Source: JANQEA01 sp964466035
Lineage (GTDB): Bacteria; Bipolaricaulota; Bipolaricaulia; UBA7950; UBA9294
NCBI GenBank assembly: GCA_964466035.1
Contig: CAYXLR010000026.1
Location: forward strand, 1-21,086
DNA: 21,086 bases
Direction: 5' to 3'
Part shown: one piece after another, positions 7,024-13,676 of the stretch
Position numbering within the stretch: position 1 is the stretch's first letter
Layout: each line of letters begins with the position of its first letter
Translations under genes and position numbers: made by a program
Notes under the pieces: generated by a model
The model's input: only the letters and a program-made list of their open reading frames with translations
Database searches by the model: none
What the model was told of the DNA's origin: nothing

Positions 7024-7538
7024 ATGGAGATCGTTCCGCTCGGACTCGAGCACGAGGCGGCGCTGCGCGACTTCCTCGCCGACTTCGCCGCATCGAGCGA
7101 GGCGAGGATTCCGGCGTTCTTCGGCGATCCGGGCCAGTCGCACGCCGAGATCGTCGAGACGTTCGCCAGGCAGTCGCGCGGGGAAGGCCTCGAGGAGGGG
7201 TGGGTCCCGGGGACGACGCTGTTCCTCGTCGAAGAGGGGCGGTTCCTCGGCGTCGCCAATCTGCGCCACCGGCTGACGGAGAACCTCCCCGGTTCGGCGG
7301 TCACGTGGGCTACAGCGTCCGCCCGTCCGAGCGGAACAAGGGGCACGCCACCCGGCTGCTCGAGGGGGTCAAGGCGTACGCGCGGGCGAACCTGAAGATC
7401 GACCGCCTGCTCGTGACGTGCGACCCGGCAAACGCCGCGTCGGCGCGCGTTATCGAGAAGTGCGGCGGTGTCCTTGAGGACGAGTCGTTCTACGAGCCGG
7501 CCGGACATCTCGTCCGTCGGTACTGGATCGCTCTCTGA
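7024..7538 (+). pseudogene. GNAT acetyltransferase with an internal frameshift
   Basis: A GNAT-family N-acetyltransferase (the group annotated as predicted acetyltransferase COG3981) split across two frames. From the ATG at 7024, with GGAGGAAAG upstream, the protein reads MEIVPLGLEHEAALRDF through FLVEEGRFLGVANLRHRLTENL and then turns to nonsense. The continuation FGGHVGYSVRPSERNKGHAT, containing the acetyl-CoA-binding R-x-x-G/K-x-A loop, then LLVTCDPANAASARVIEKCGG, lies in the -1 frame up to the TGA at 7536-7538. The break is near 7284-7293, at CCTCCCC. One missing base would restore a protein of about 171 residues. Codon bias is strong on both sides, so the lesion is recent or is a sequencing error. 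Substrate unknown. Confidence 0.8.
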
Positions 7539-7573
7539 GATCGATCGCTGCGCTCGGCGACGGAAAGAGCAAG

Positions 7574-7671
7574 GGCGCCCCGGATCGTCGGCTGAGTTTC
7601 CCCCCTCAAGCCTTAGGCACCACCCGGTGGTCGCACGTTGTGTTACAGGTCCCTACCCGAGCCGGGGCGCC
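7574..7671. other. Possible structured RNA in an intergenic region
   Basis: A perfect 10-bp outer pairing, GGCGCCCCGG (7574-7583) with CCGGGGCGCC (7662-7671), encloses about 78 nt. Inside, on the plus strand, are GGCTGAG/CTCAAGCC (from 7590, one bulged A), ACCAC-CCG-GTGGT (about 7619-7631) and a small CAC/GTG hairpin, so the whole could fold as a multi-branch junction of about 98 nt. It lies between the GNAT gene and the XRE regulator, with no coding signal. It does not match tRNA, SRP RNA, RNase P, tmRNA or riboswitch signatures I know. Strand and transcription are undetermined. Confidence 0.35.
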
Positions 7672-7723
7672 GATGGAAACCGCGCCAGTCTAGCACGTTG
7701 TTAACGGTTTGTCAAGTTTTAGG

Positions 7724-7796
7724 TGATCTACGTCTGCGTATCGTTGTCTATATGTCCCTTGAGAACTAGTTGTAGGGCAATGAAGGCTGTAGATCA
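7724..7796. repeat. Inverted repeat upstream of the XRE regulator
   Basis: TGATCTAC (7724-7731) and its exact complement GTAGATCA (7789-7796) flank an AT-richer stretch just before the regulator gene. The second copy lies 7 nt ahead of a TATACT box. This could be a pair of operator half-sites for autoregulation, or chance. Confidence 0.3.
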
Positions 7797-7821
7797 ACCA
7801 CAGTATACTCGCAGTCACATC

Positions 7822-8049
7822 ATGCCGCGCAAGTACTACCGGATCGTCTCGTTGCAGGACGCCGTGCGGAGGGCCCGGATCGTCGCGGGGTTCACCTCGG
7901 CGGAGCTCGCCGAGGCGATCGGCATCTCCCGCCCGATGCTCTCGTCGATCGAGAACGGGGCGGGGACGAGCGTGAAGACGGCGCACAAGATCGCCGACGC
8001 CGTCGGACGACCGTTCGAGGAGCTGTTCGAGGTCCAGGACGCCCGGTAG
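7822..8049 (+). CDS. XRE-family HTH transcriptional regulator
   Basis: A 75-residue DNA-binding protein made up of little more than one Cro/C1-type helix-turn-helix (residues about 12-71): LQDAVRRARIVAGFTSAELA, then EAIGISRPMLSSIENG as turn and recognition helix, and TAHKIADAVGRPFEELFEV as closing helices. It resembles plasmid- and phage-type small regulators. The start is uncertain. ATG 7822 opens a normal N-terminus and has TATACT (7804-7809) 12 nt ahead, which would make the message nearly leaderless; an in-frame ATG at 7780 with weak GTAGGGC upstream would add 14 residues. Upstream DNA is AT-rich for this genome and holds an inverted repeat. No toxin or phage gene is adjacent. Target genes unknown. 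Confidence 0.85.
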   Translation: MPRKYYRIVSLQDAVRRARIVAGFTSAELAEAIGISRPMLSSIENGAGTSVKTAHKIADAVGRPFEELFEVQDAR

Positions 8050-8142
8050 GCGCGGGATTCGGTCGAAACGAACGCGGGGCAGACGCAGGATCCTCCGGGA
8101 ATCTCACGTCGTGCCCCGATCGCATTCTCGGCGAAGGGACTC

Positions 8143-9042
8143 CTATGCGTCGTCCTCCGGCGGGGCCTCGACCCCGTGGCCGAGGAGGTCGGCGATGTTC
8201 GCCTTCGGGTCGATCACCGGTTCGATCCGCGGGGTGGCGCAGGTCATCAGCGTCGTGACCCCCGGGCCGTGGCCGGCGAGGAGGCAGTCGGAGTGGACGA
8301 CGATCCCGATCGTCACGGCGCCCTTTCGATACGTTCGGCCGTACCGATTGTCGTGATCCATCAGGGCGACGAAGTCGCCGAAGCGAATCGCATCCAGCTT
8401 GTACTCCTTCACGGTGTCGGGGTCGCTGGTCATGATGTCGTAATCGCCGGTCCCCGGCTGCGTCGCGCCGACGCCGGATCCCATGCACGCGGCGGGAACG
8501 CGCGTCGTCACCGGGACGCGGAGCGTCCCGTCGGACTCCTCGATCTTCATCTTCTTCAGAAGATCCGGATCGAGGTTGAACAGCGAGACGTCCGGATAGT
8601 CGAGGAGCTTCAGCCCCTGCCCGCGGCCGCGGAGGATGATCTTGTCGTCGTAGGTCAGCTTCTCTTTCACCGCGCGGGGGAACTCGACGATGACGTGCTC
8701 GGACCCTCCGTGGTGGCCGATCGCGTAGCCGGTGGAGTTCTTCGCGTCGCCGGAGACGATCTTCGCTTCGTTCCCGGCGCAGGCGTACAGCTGGAGTCCG
8801 ACGTTGGGATGTTCGAACGGCTTCTTCGTGTCGGCCGTGCAGCTAACGCTCGGCTCGACGTGGTCCCCGGCCCAGCCGAACGCCGGATCGCCGACCGCGA
8901 CGTTGACGCTGATTCCGCCGATCGAAGGCAGGATAAACGGGACGCCCCGATGGTCGACGCCCCAGCGGGCACGCGTTTTCGGCGGGCCCGGCTGACACTG
9001 AAGCAGGAATTCGACGACGCGATCCTCGTTGGTCTTGAGCAT
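8143..9042 (-). CDS. DUF4438 domain-containing protein
   Basis: A 299-residue cytoplasmic protein of the DUF4438 family, known from thermophilic bacteria such as Thermotoga but without an assigned reaction. Recognisable blocks are GVPFILPSIGGISVNVAVGDPAFGW (shown here in part), DHVEPSVS, YACAGNEAKIVSGDAK, GYAIGHHGG, ILRGRGQGLKL, AACMGSGVG, DYDIMTSDP, RFGDFVALMDHDNRYGR and GHGPGVTTLMT. Many conserved His, Asp and Gly residues suggest a binding or catalytic site, possibly for a metal. The ATG at 9042 follows AGGAGGAG closely. A TACAAT box about 58 nt upstream is a likely promoter. The gene is transcribed alone, divergently from the DNA-repair operon. Confidence 0.85.
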   Translation of the reverse strand: MLKTNEDRVVEFLLQCQPGPPKTRARWGVDHRGVPFILPSIGGISVNVAVGDPAFGWAGDHVEPSVSCTADTKKPFEHPNVGLQLYACAGNEAKIVSGDAKNSTGYAIGHHGGSEHVIVEFPRAVKEKLTYDDKIILRGRGQGLKLLDYPDVSLFNLDPDLLKKMKIEESDGTLRVPVTTRVPAACMGSGVGATQPGTGDYDIMTSDPDTVKEYKLDAIRFGDFVALMDHDNRYGRTYRKGAVTIGIVVHSDCLLAGHGPGVTTLMTCATPRIEPVIDPKANIADLLGHGVEAPPEDDA

Positions 9043-9099
9043 GACTCCTCCTACGCGTTATGGCGCGACCTCCTCATCGAGGCACCGCACCGTGGGCGG

Positions 9100-9105
9100 A
9101 TTGTA
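9100..9105 (-). promoter_or_regulatory. Probable -10 box of the DUF4438 gene
   Basis: Leftward TACAAT preceded by GGG. No good -35 hexamer is found 17 nt away. The untranslated leader would be about 50 nt and includes the AGGAGGAG site. Confidence 0.4.
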
Positions 9106-9142
9106 CCCGGCCGGTGCGCGCGCCGGTACCCGGGGCCGCGGT

Positions 9143-9171
9143 TTGCTCGATCCGGCTCCCTCCGCTACGCT
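9143..9171 (+). promoter_or_regulatory. Promoter of the ATL-lipoprotein-EndoQ operon
   Basis: TTGCTC (9143-9148), exactly 17 nt, TACGCT (9166-9171). A leader of about 22 nt then carries GAGGAGGGGAG directly before the ATG at 9201. Confidence 0.55.
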
Positions 9172-9200
9172 TCGTGAGACGGTCGACGCGAGGAGGGGAG

Positions 9201-9527
9201 ATGCCGAACAGTCTCTACGAGCGGATCTACGAGGTGGTCGAGCGCATCCCCGAGGGGCGGGTGGCGACGTACGGCCAGATCGCGCACCTCGCCGGGATTC
9301 CGAAGGGCGCGAGACAGGTCGGCTACGCGATGGCGGCGCTCGGGCGGGGGACGCCGCGTCCCGGCGTGCCGTGGCACCGCGTCGTCAACGCGAAGGGGGA
9401 ATCGAGCGTCGGAGGAGAGCAGATCCCCCGCCTCGAGGCCGAGGGGGTCGTCTTCGACGGGAAGGGGCGGATCGACCTGAAGGTGTACGGATGGTCGGAG
9501 TACGAGCAGGAGACGCTCTTCGGATGA
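9201..9527 (+). CDS. Alkyltransferase-like (ATL) DNA repair protein
   Basis: A 108-residue protein of the MGMT DNA-binding domain family. LYERIYEVVERIPEGRVATYGQIA and ARQVGYAMAAL carry the helix-turn-helix and the arginine finger (R38). The active-site motif PCHR of O6-methylguanine methyltransferases is replaced by PWHR (57-60), Trp in place of the acceptor Cys, which defines ATL proteins: they bind bulky O6-alkylguanine and flag it for nucleotide excision repair instead of removing the alkyl group. The C-terminus, YEQETLFG, contains QETLF (103-107), resembling the sliding-clamp motif QL(S/D)LF. GAGGAGGGGAG precedes the ATG. The last codons overlap the lipoprotein gene by 4 nt (ATGA). Confidence 0.92.
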   Translation: MPNSLYERIYEVVERIPEGRVATYGQIAHLAGIPKGARQVGYAMAALGRGTPRPGVPWHRVVNAKGESSVGGEQIPRLEAEGVVFDGKGRIDLKVYGWSEYEQETLFG

Positions 9528-10186
9528 GACGGGCAAGGGTTCGTCTGATCGAAAGCGTCGCCGTTCTCGCGTCCGCCGCGTTGCTGGTCGGTTGCTTCGG
9601 TCCCGTCATGCGGCCTGTCGCCGACTTCGTCTGGTGTCCCGACGGCTCGTCGGGGGACCTCGATTACTGGTTCACGTCGACCTCGACGACCGTTCCGAAC
9701 CACTGGATCGAGACGCTCCGGTGGGAGTTCGACGACGGGAGCCCCCCGCTCGAGACGGCCTGGGACGCCCACCACCGATTCGACGAGGAGAGGGTCTACC
9801 GGGTGACGCTGACGGTGCGGGACGATCGCGGCGTCTCCGGCACGGTGACGAAAGAGGTCCCCGTCGCGATGGCGGCGTTCGTCCATCCCGGGTGGCTGCT
9901 GACGCTCGGCTATCCGGCCCGCGTGATCGGCGTCGTGCAGAACCGTTCCGACGAGCGGCTCGGCTCCGTCGTCGTCAAGGCCAAGTACTACGACGCCGAC
10001 GGGGTCAGGCTGTCCGACGGGACGGTCGAGATCACCGACCTCGATCCGGGGGAGAAGGCCGAGTTCTCGATCGCCGCGGTGGAGTACTCGACCCGGATCT
10101 TCCACGCGACCGTCGAGGTCGACTCGTTCTCGAGCGACTGCCCGAGCGGCTGGCCGGTGTACGGCGGCGATGAGACGGATCGCTGA
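9524..10186 (+). CDS. PKD-domain lipoprotein
   Basis: A 220-residue predicted lipoprotein. The signal segment MRRARVRLIESVAVLASAAL is followed by the lipobox LLVGC, so Cys24 is the expected lipidated residue. Residues about 33-115 form a PKD-like beta sandwich (ETLRWEFDDGSPP ... HHRFDEERVYRVTLTVRDD), and about 125-200 resemble an FxLYD-type beta domain (VIGVVQNRSDERLGSVVVKA ... YYDADGVRLSDGTVEITDLDPGEKAEFSI). Such domains mediate surface protein or glycan contacts. It starts in an ATGA overlap with the ATL gene and overlaps the EndoQ gene by 17 nt, so it is co-translated with two DNA repair genes with which it has no obvious functional link. Confidence 0.85.
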   Translation: MRRARVRLIESVAVLASAALLVGCFGPVMRPVADFVWCPDGSSGDLDYWFTSTSTTVPNHWIETLRWEFDDGSPPLETAWDAHHRFDEERVYRVTLTVRDDRGVSGTVTKEVPVAMAAFVHPGWLLTLGYPARVIGVVQNRSDERLGSVVVKAKYYDADGVRLSDGTVEITDLDPGEKAEFSIAAVEYSTRIFHATVEVDSFSSDCPSGWPVYGGDETDR

Positions 10187-11387
10187 CCTTCACCTGCATT
10201 CGTCGTTCAGTCGGGCGACGAGCCCGCGGATGGGCCTGCCGGAGATCGCGCGCTGGGCCGGCGTCAAGGGGGTCGATCTGCTCGGCAGCGGCGACTTCAC
10301 CCATCCGGAGTGGTTCGGGACGCTCCGCAGGGAGCTTCGCGAGGAGCGCGAGGGAGTCTATCGATACGGCGACGCCCGATTCCTGATCAGCGGCGAGCTG
10401 AGCGCGATCTGGAGCCAGGACGGGAGACAGCGGCGGATCCACTTGGTGGTTCTCGTCCCGTCGCTCGACGCGGCGGAAAGGATCAACCGGCAGCTTTCGC
10501 CGAGGGGGAACCTCGCCGCCGACGGCCGGCCGATGTTCGGTCTTTCGGCCAAGACGCTGGTCGAGCTGATCTGGGAGGTCGCCCCGGACGCGTTCGTGAT
10601 CCCGGCTCACGTCTGGACGCCGTGGTACTCGGTCTTCGGGGCGAAGAGCGGGTTCGACTCGCTGGAGGAATGCTTCGGGAGCCATACCGATCGGATCGCG
10701 GCGATCGAGACCGGCCTGTCGAGCGACCCGCCGATGAACCGGCGCGTCTCCCGACTCGATCGTCTGGCGCTGGTCTCGTTCTCCGACGCCCACTCCCCGG
10801 CCAAGCTGGGGCGGGAGGCGACGGTCCTCGATCTCCCCGACCTGACGTTCCCGGCGGTCGTCGGGGCGCTCGGCGGCGGGCCGGGGCTCACGGGGACGAT
10901 CGAGTTCTATCCGCAGGAGGGGAAGTACCACTACGACGGGCATCGACAGTGCGGCGTGTCCTGGCACCCGGCCGAGGCGCGAGCGAACGGCGACCGCTGC
11001 CCGGTGTGCGGAAAGGAGCTGACGATCGGCGTTCTGCATCGGGTCGACGAGCTCGCCGATCGACCGGAGGACGACGAAGCGACGAACCGGGATCGTTACT
11101 GGAGCCTCATCCCGCTCGTCGAGATCATCGCCCAGGCGCTGGGCGTCGGCGTGAACACCCAGAAGGCGCAGCGCGCCTTCGACGCGATGATCGACCGCTT
11201 CGGCAGCGAGCTGGACATTCTCCTCGATCGGCCGCTCGCCGAGATCGAGCGCGGCGCCGACGGGCGCGTGGCCGAAGGGATCGCCAAGATGAGGTCCGGC
11301 GAGGTGCGCATCGAGCCGGGATACGACGGCGTGTACGGGAAGATCGAGATCCCGTTCGAAGAGCCGGAGCAGATGACGCTGTTCTAG
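10170..11387 (+). CDS. Endonuclease Q family DNA repair nuclease (PHP domain)
   Basis: A 405-residue protein matching the EndoQ/COG1379 family, metal-dependent endonucleases that cut 5' of deaminated bases such as hypoxanthine and uracil, and of abasic sites. PHP-type metal ligands are visible in ADLHLHSSFS (residues 5-14), LLGSGDFTHPEW, SGELSAIW, VIPAHVWTPWYSVFG and LVSFSDAHSP. A zinc-binding segment, CGVSWHPAEARANGDRCPVCG (shown in part: CGVSWHP and CPVCG), follows at about 267-290, and helical DNA-binding sequence completes the C-terminus. The protein ends EQMTLF, where QMTLF (401-405) fits the bacterial beta-clamp motif; archaeal EndoQ binds PCNA in an analogous way. EndoQ is mainly archaeal and patchy in bacteria, so transfer is plausible. 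The TAG abuts the stop codon of add on the other strand with no gap. Confidence 0.88.
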   Translation: MRRIADLHLHSSFSRATSPRMGLPEIARWAGVKGVDLLGSGDFTHPEWFGTLRRELREEREGVYRYGDARFLISGELSAIWSQDGRQRRIHLVVLVPSLDAAERINRQLSPRGNLAADGRPMFGLSAKTLVELIWEVAPDAFVIPAHVWTPWYSVFGAKSGFDSLEECFGSHTDRIAAIETGLSSDPPMNRRVSRLDRLALVSFSDAHSPAKLGREATVLDLPDLTFPAVVGALGGGPGLTGTIEFYPQEGKYHYDGHRQCGVSWHPAEARANGDRCPVCGKELTIGVLHRVDELADRPEDDEATNRDRYWSLIPLVEIIAQALGVGVNTQKAQRAFDAMIDRFGSELDILLDRPLAEIERGADGRVAEGIAKMRSGEVRIEPGYDGVYGKIEIPFEEPEQMTLF

Positions 11388-12407
11388 TCAGCGCTCGGCG
11401 AATCCCGCCTCGACCCGCTCTCGGAGCGTCTCCTTAATCGACTCGGGCGCGAACGCCGCGTCGACCCCGGCGAGGACGATTCGCTCGACGTCTTCGCGGC
11501 GGAAGGAGAAGGCGCGGACGACGGCCGCGTACTCGTGCGTCAGATCGACCTGCGACATCAACCGGTTGTCGGTGTTGAGCGTGATCGGGATGCCCAGGTC
11601 GTAGTACCGCTTGAGCGGATGGTCGGCGTACCGCTTCATGAACCCGTTGATCTGGAGGTTGCTCGTCGGACAGACCTCGAGGGGGATCCGAAGTTCAGCG
11701 ACCCGCTGCTCCACGGCGGGGAGCTTGAACAGGTGGACCCCGTGGCCGATCCGAGCGGCGCCGAGGTCGATCGCCTCCTTGATGTGCTCGGGGCAGCAAT
11801 CCTCCCCGGCGTGAAGCGTGACCGGGACGTCGGCGTCGTGGGCGAGCTCGACCGCCGCCCGATGAATCGTCGGGGGGAAGCCGCGCTCCGGACCGGCGAG
11901 ATCGAAGCCGACGACCCCCTTCCCACGGAATTGCGCCGCGAGCTGCGCGACCTCCATCGAGCGCTCGGTCGTCTCGTTTCGGAGCGCGGTGAGCAGGAGC
12001 CGGGCCTCGACGCCGAGCGTTTCCCTCGCGCGCTCGCATCCCGCGAGGGCCGCCTGCACCACGTCGCGCGGTGAAAGGCCGCACTCGGTGTGGAGGAGCG
12101 GCCCGAACCGGATCTCGAGGTAGACGACGTTCTCCTTGGCGGCGTCCTCGCACAGCTCGTACGCGGCCCGATCCAGCGCCTCGGCGGTCTGGAGGACCGC
12201 GATCGTGTACTGGAAGGATCGCAGGTACGCCTCGAGCGAGCCGCCCGATCCGGGGATGACGGCCTTGCGGAGGTCGACCGAGTCCGGGAACCGGCGATCG
12301 GCCGGGAGGCGCTTGGCCAGATCGAGGAACGTCTTCAGGCGGAGCGCGCCGTCGAGGTGAACGTGCAGCTCGACCTTCGGAATGTGCCGGAGCCAACGGG
12401 TCGTCAT
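11388..12407 (-). CDS. add: Adenosine deaminase
   Basis: A 339-residue amidohydrolase-family enzyme that converts adenosine (and deoxyadenosine) to inosine in purine salvage. Zinc and substrate motifs are all present: KVELHVHLDGAL at the N-terminus (HxH), LHAGE with the catalytic Glu, ARIGHGVHL, EVCPTSN, and ITLNTDNRLMS with the zinc Asp. Length is normal for the family. The ATG lies 6 nt from a TAGAGT -10 box, so translation is probably leaderless; no Shine-Dalgarno is present. It converges on EndoQ with zero intergenic bases. The pairing is curious because deamination yields hypoxanthine, a lesion EndoQ recognises in DNA, but the genes are on opposite strands and no link is claimed. Confidence 0.92.
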   Translation of the reverse strand: MTTRWLRHIPKVELHVHLDGALRLKTFLDLAKRLPADRRFPDSVDLRKAVIPGSGGSLEAYLRSFQYTIAVLQTAEALDRAAYELCEDAAKENVVYLEIRFGPLLHTECGLSPRDVVQAALAGCERARETLGVEARLLLTALRNETTERSMEVAQLAAQFRGKGVVGFDLAGPERGFPPTIHRAAVELAHDADVPVTLHAGEDCCPEHIKEAIDLGAARIGHGVHLFKLPAVEQRVAELRIPLEVCPTSNLQINGFMKRYADHPLKRYYDLGIPITLNTDNRLMSQVDLTHEYAAVVRAFSFRREDVERIVLAGVDAAFAPESIKETLRERVEAGFAER

Positions 12408-12413
12408 GCGCTC

Positions 12414-12442
12414 ACTCTACGCGGTTTCGGCGAGGCGATCAA
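12414..12442 (-). promoter_or_regulatory. Leaderless promoter of add
   Basis: Leftward TTGATC (12442-12437), exactly 17 nt, TAGAGT (12419-12414), then six bases to the ATG at 12407. The predicted start of transcription coincides with the start codon. Confidence 0.65.
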
Positions 12443-12447
12443 AGCGG

Positions 12448-12738
12448 CTACGCCATGCGCTGCTTCGCCGATGCGACCTTGCGCCGGAGGCCGTCGGTCA
12501 CGCCGACGCGGTCGTCGATCTTGATCGAAAGCGAGACGCGGTTACAGCTCTGGAGGAGCCGGTCGCGGCACGCCCTGATGACGCCCATCACCTCGTCCCA
12601 GTCGCCCTCGAGGTTCGTCCCCATCGCGTGGCGCTCGTACGCGACGCCGCTCGACTCGATCACTTCGAACGCCCGCGCGACGTGCGCGCTCAGGCTCTCG
12701 CCGACGCCGATCGGGACGATCGAGAACTCGGCGATCAT
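12448..12738 (-). CDS. MTH1187/YqgV family thiamine-binding protein
   Basis: A 96-residue protein of the DUF77/MTH1187 family, small ferredoxin-like alpha/beta proteins that bind thiamine or related molecules and form tetramers. The N-terminal strand AEFSIVPIGVGESLSAHVA, the SSGVAYERHAMGTNLEGDWDE core and the helix EVMGVIRACRDRLLQ are characteristic. GAAGGAGGGA lies directly before the ATG. It is the last gene of a minus-strand group after two secreted metallophosphoesterases (12-nt gap), which suggests, without proof, a shared role in recovering phosphorylated vitamins or nucleotides. Confidence 0.87.
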   Translation of the reverse strand: MIAEFSIVPIGVGESLSAHVARAFEVIESSGVAYERHAMGTNLEGDWDEVMGVIRACRDRLLQSCNRVSLSIKIDDRVGVTDGLRRKVASAKQRMA

Positions 12739-12750
12739 GTTCCCTCCTTC

Positions 12751-13653
12751 TCACTCCGCTTCCGTCCCGTAGCCGAGGACGTAGTTCGCTTGGTCTCCCT
12801 CGCCGACGATGACGATCGTCCTCGCGGACGGGTCGAGCGCGATCCGCGCCCACGACGGCGGGCCCCCCTGGTCGACGAGCGCCTCGAACGTGACGTAGTG
12901 GATCCCGGCGATCTCGTTGTGCGCGTTGTCGTGGTCGTGCCCCTGGAAGACGGCGATGACGTCGCCGTCCTCGGCGATGACGGCCTGGATCTCCGGCTGG
13001 TTGGCGACGAGGGCGCGCCCCCAGTCTTCGATGTACGTATCGAGCATCTGGTGGACGAAGACGACCGTCGGTCGGTCGGAGGCGGCGAGGTCGTCGCGGA
13101 GCCAGTCGATCTCCGCCTCCGGGAGGAACCCGGCGACGCCGGTGTAGGTGTGGGCCAGATCCGACCCGTCCTCGGCGTACTGCACGTCGAGGACGACGAA
13201 GTGGAACGCGCCGACGTCGAAGCTGTAGTACGTCGACTCGATCCCGAGGATCGATCGGTACTGCTCCTTGTCCAGGTTGTAGACGTCGTGATTCCCGATC
13301 ACGTGGTAACGGGGGCCGTCGAACGCGGCGTACAGCCCGTCGGCCCACGCGAGGATTTCGGGGATCCTCGCCGGGTCCCCCGGGTCGGCGCCGAGCACGA
13401 CCCAGCCGTTGACGAAGTCGCCGAGCTCGATGACGAAGTCCGGATCCCACGCGGCCATCGCGGCGGTGAACGCCGCGAGCCGCTCCTCGGTGTTCGTCAT
13501 CCACTTCCCTTCGAGCGGCGAGTCGGTGTCGTGGGCGTGCAGGTCGGCGAACAGGCCGAACCGGACCGTGCCTTCGACATCGGCGGCGGCGACCGCGACG
13601 GCGAGAACCGTGCAGAGGATCGGTATCCAGACGAAGACGCAACGACGCGGCAC
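12751..13653 (-). CDS. Secreted metallophosphoesterase, second paralog
   Basis: A 300-residue exported phosphatase of the calcineurin-like superfamily. GTG is the start, with AAGGAGG 6 nt upstream; the open frame continues far upstream only as a shadow of the neighbour. Residues 6-24 are a signal peptide ending AVAAA. The dinuclear metal motifs are complete: D37LH39, IELGDFVNG, VIGNHDVYN, FVHQ and GHDHDN. It is clearly a paralog of the gene 23 nt upstream, sharing DLHAHDTDSP, MTNTEERLAAF, LGADPGDP, TYYSFDVGAFHF and IHYVTFEALVD with small changes. Substrate not predictable; phosphomonoesters or nucleotides outside the membrane are likely. Confidence 0.9.
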   Translation of the reverse strand: MPRRCVFVWIPILCTVLAVAVAAADVEGTVRFGLFADLHAHDTDSPLEGKWMTNTEERLAAFTAAMAAWDPDFVIELGDFVNGWVVLGADPGDPARIPEILAWADGLYAAFDGPRYHVIGNHDVYNLDKEQYRSILGIESTYYSFDVGAFHFVVLDVQYAEDGSDLAHTYTGVAGFLPEAEIDWLRDDLAASDRPTVVFVHQMLDTYIEDWGRALVANQPEIQAVIAEDGDVIAVFQGHDHDNAHNEIAGIHYVTFEALVDQGGPPSWARIALDPSARTIVIVGEGDQANYVLGYGTEAE

Positions 13654-13676
13654 GGCGAGCCTCCTTGTGCTGTTGG

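Noticed and set aside
7282..7296. Programmed -1 frameshift in the GNAT gene
   Set aside because: CTCCCCGG is not a usual slippery heptamer and no pseudoknot or stem follows at the right distance. GNAT genes of this group are not known to use frameshifting.
7574..7671. 6S RNA or SRP RNA
   Set aside because: Too short for 6S RNA and without its long central bubble; neither strand has the conserved GGAAG-type apical loop of SRP RNA.
11388..12407. Aminodeoxyfutalosine deaminase in place of adenosine deaminase
   Set aside because: Motifs fit both subgroups, but no menaquinone (futalosine pathway) gene is nearby. Adenosine deaminase is kept as the simpler call.
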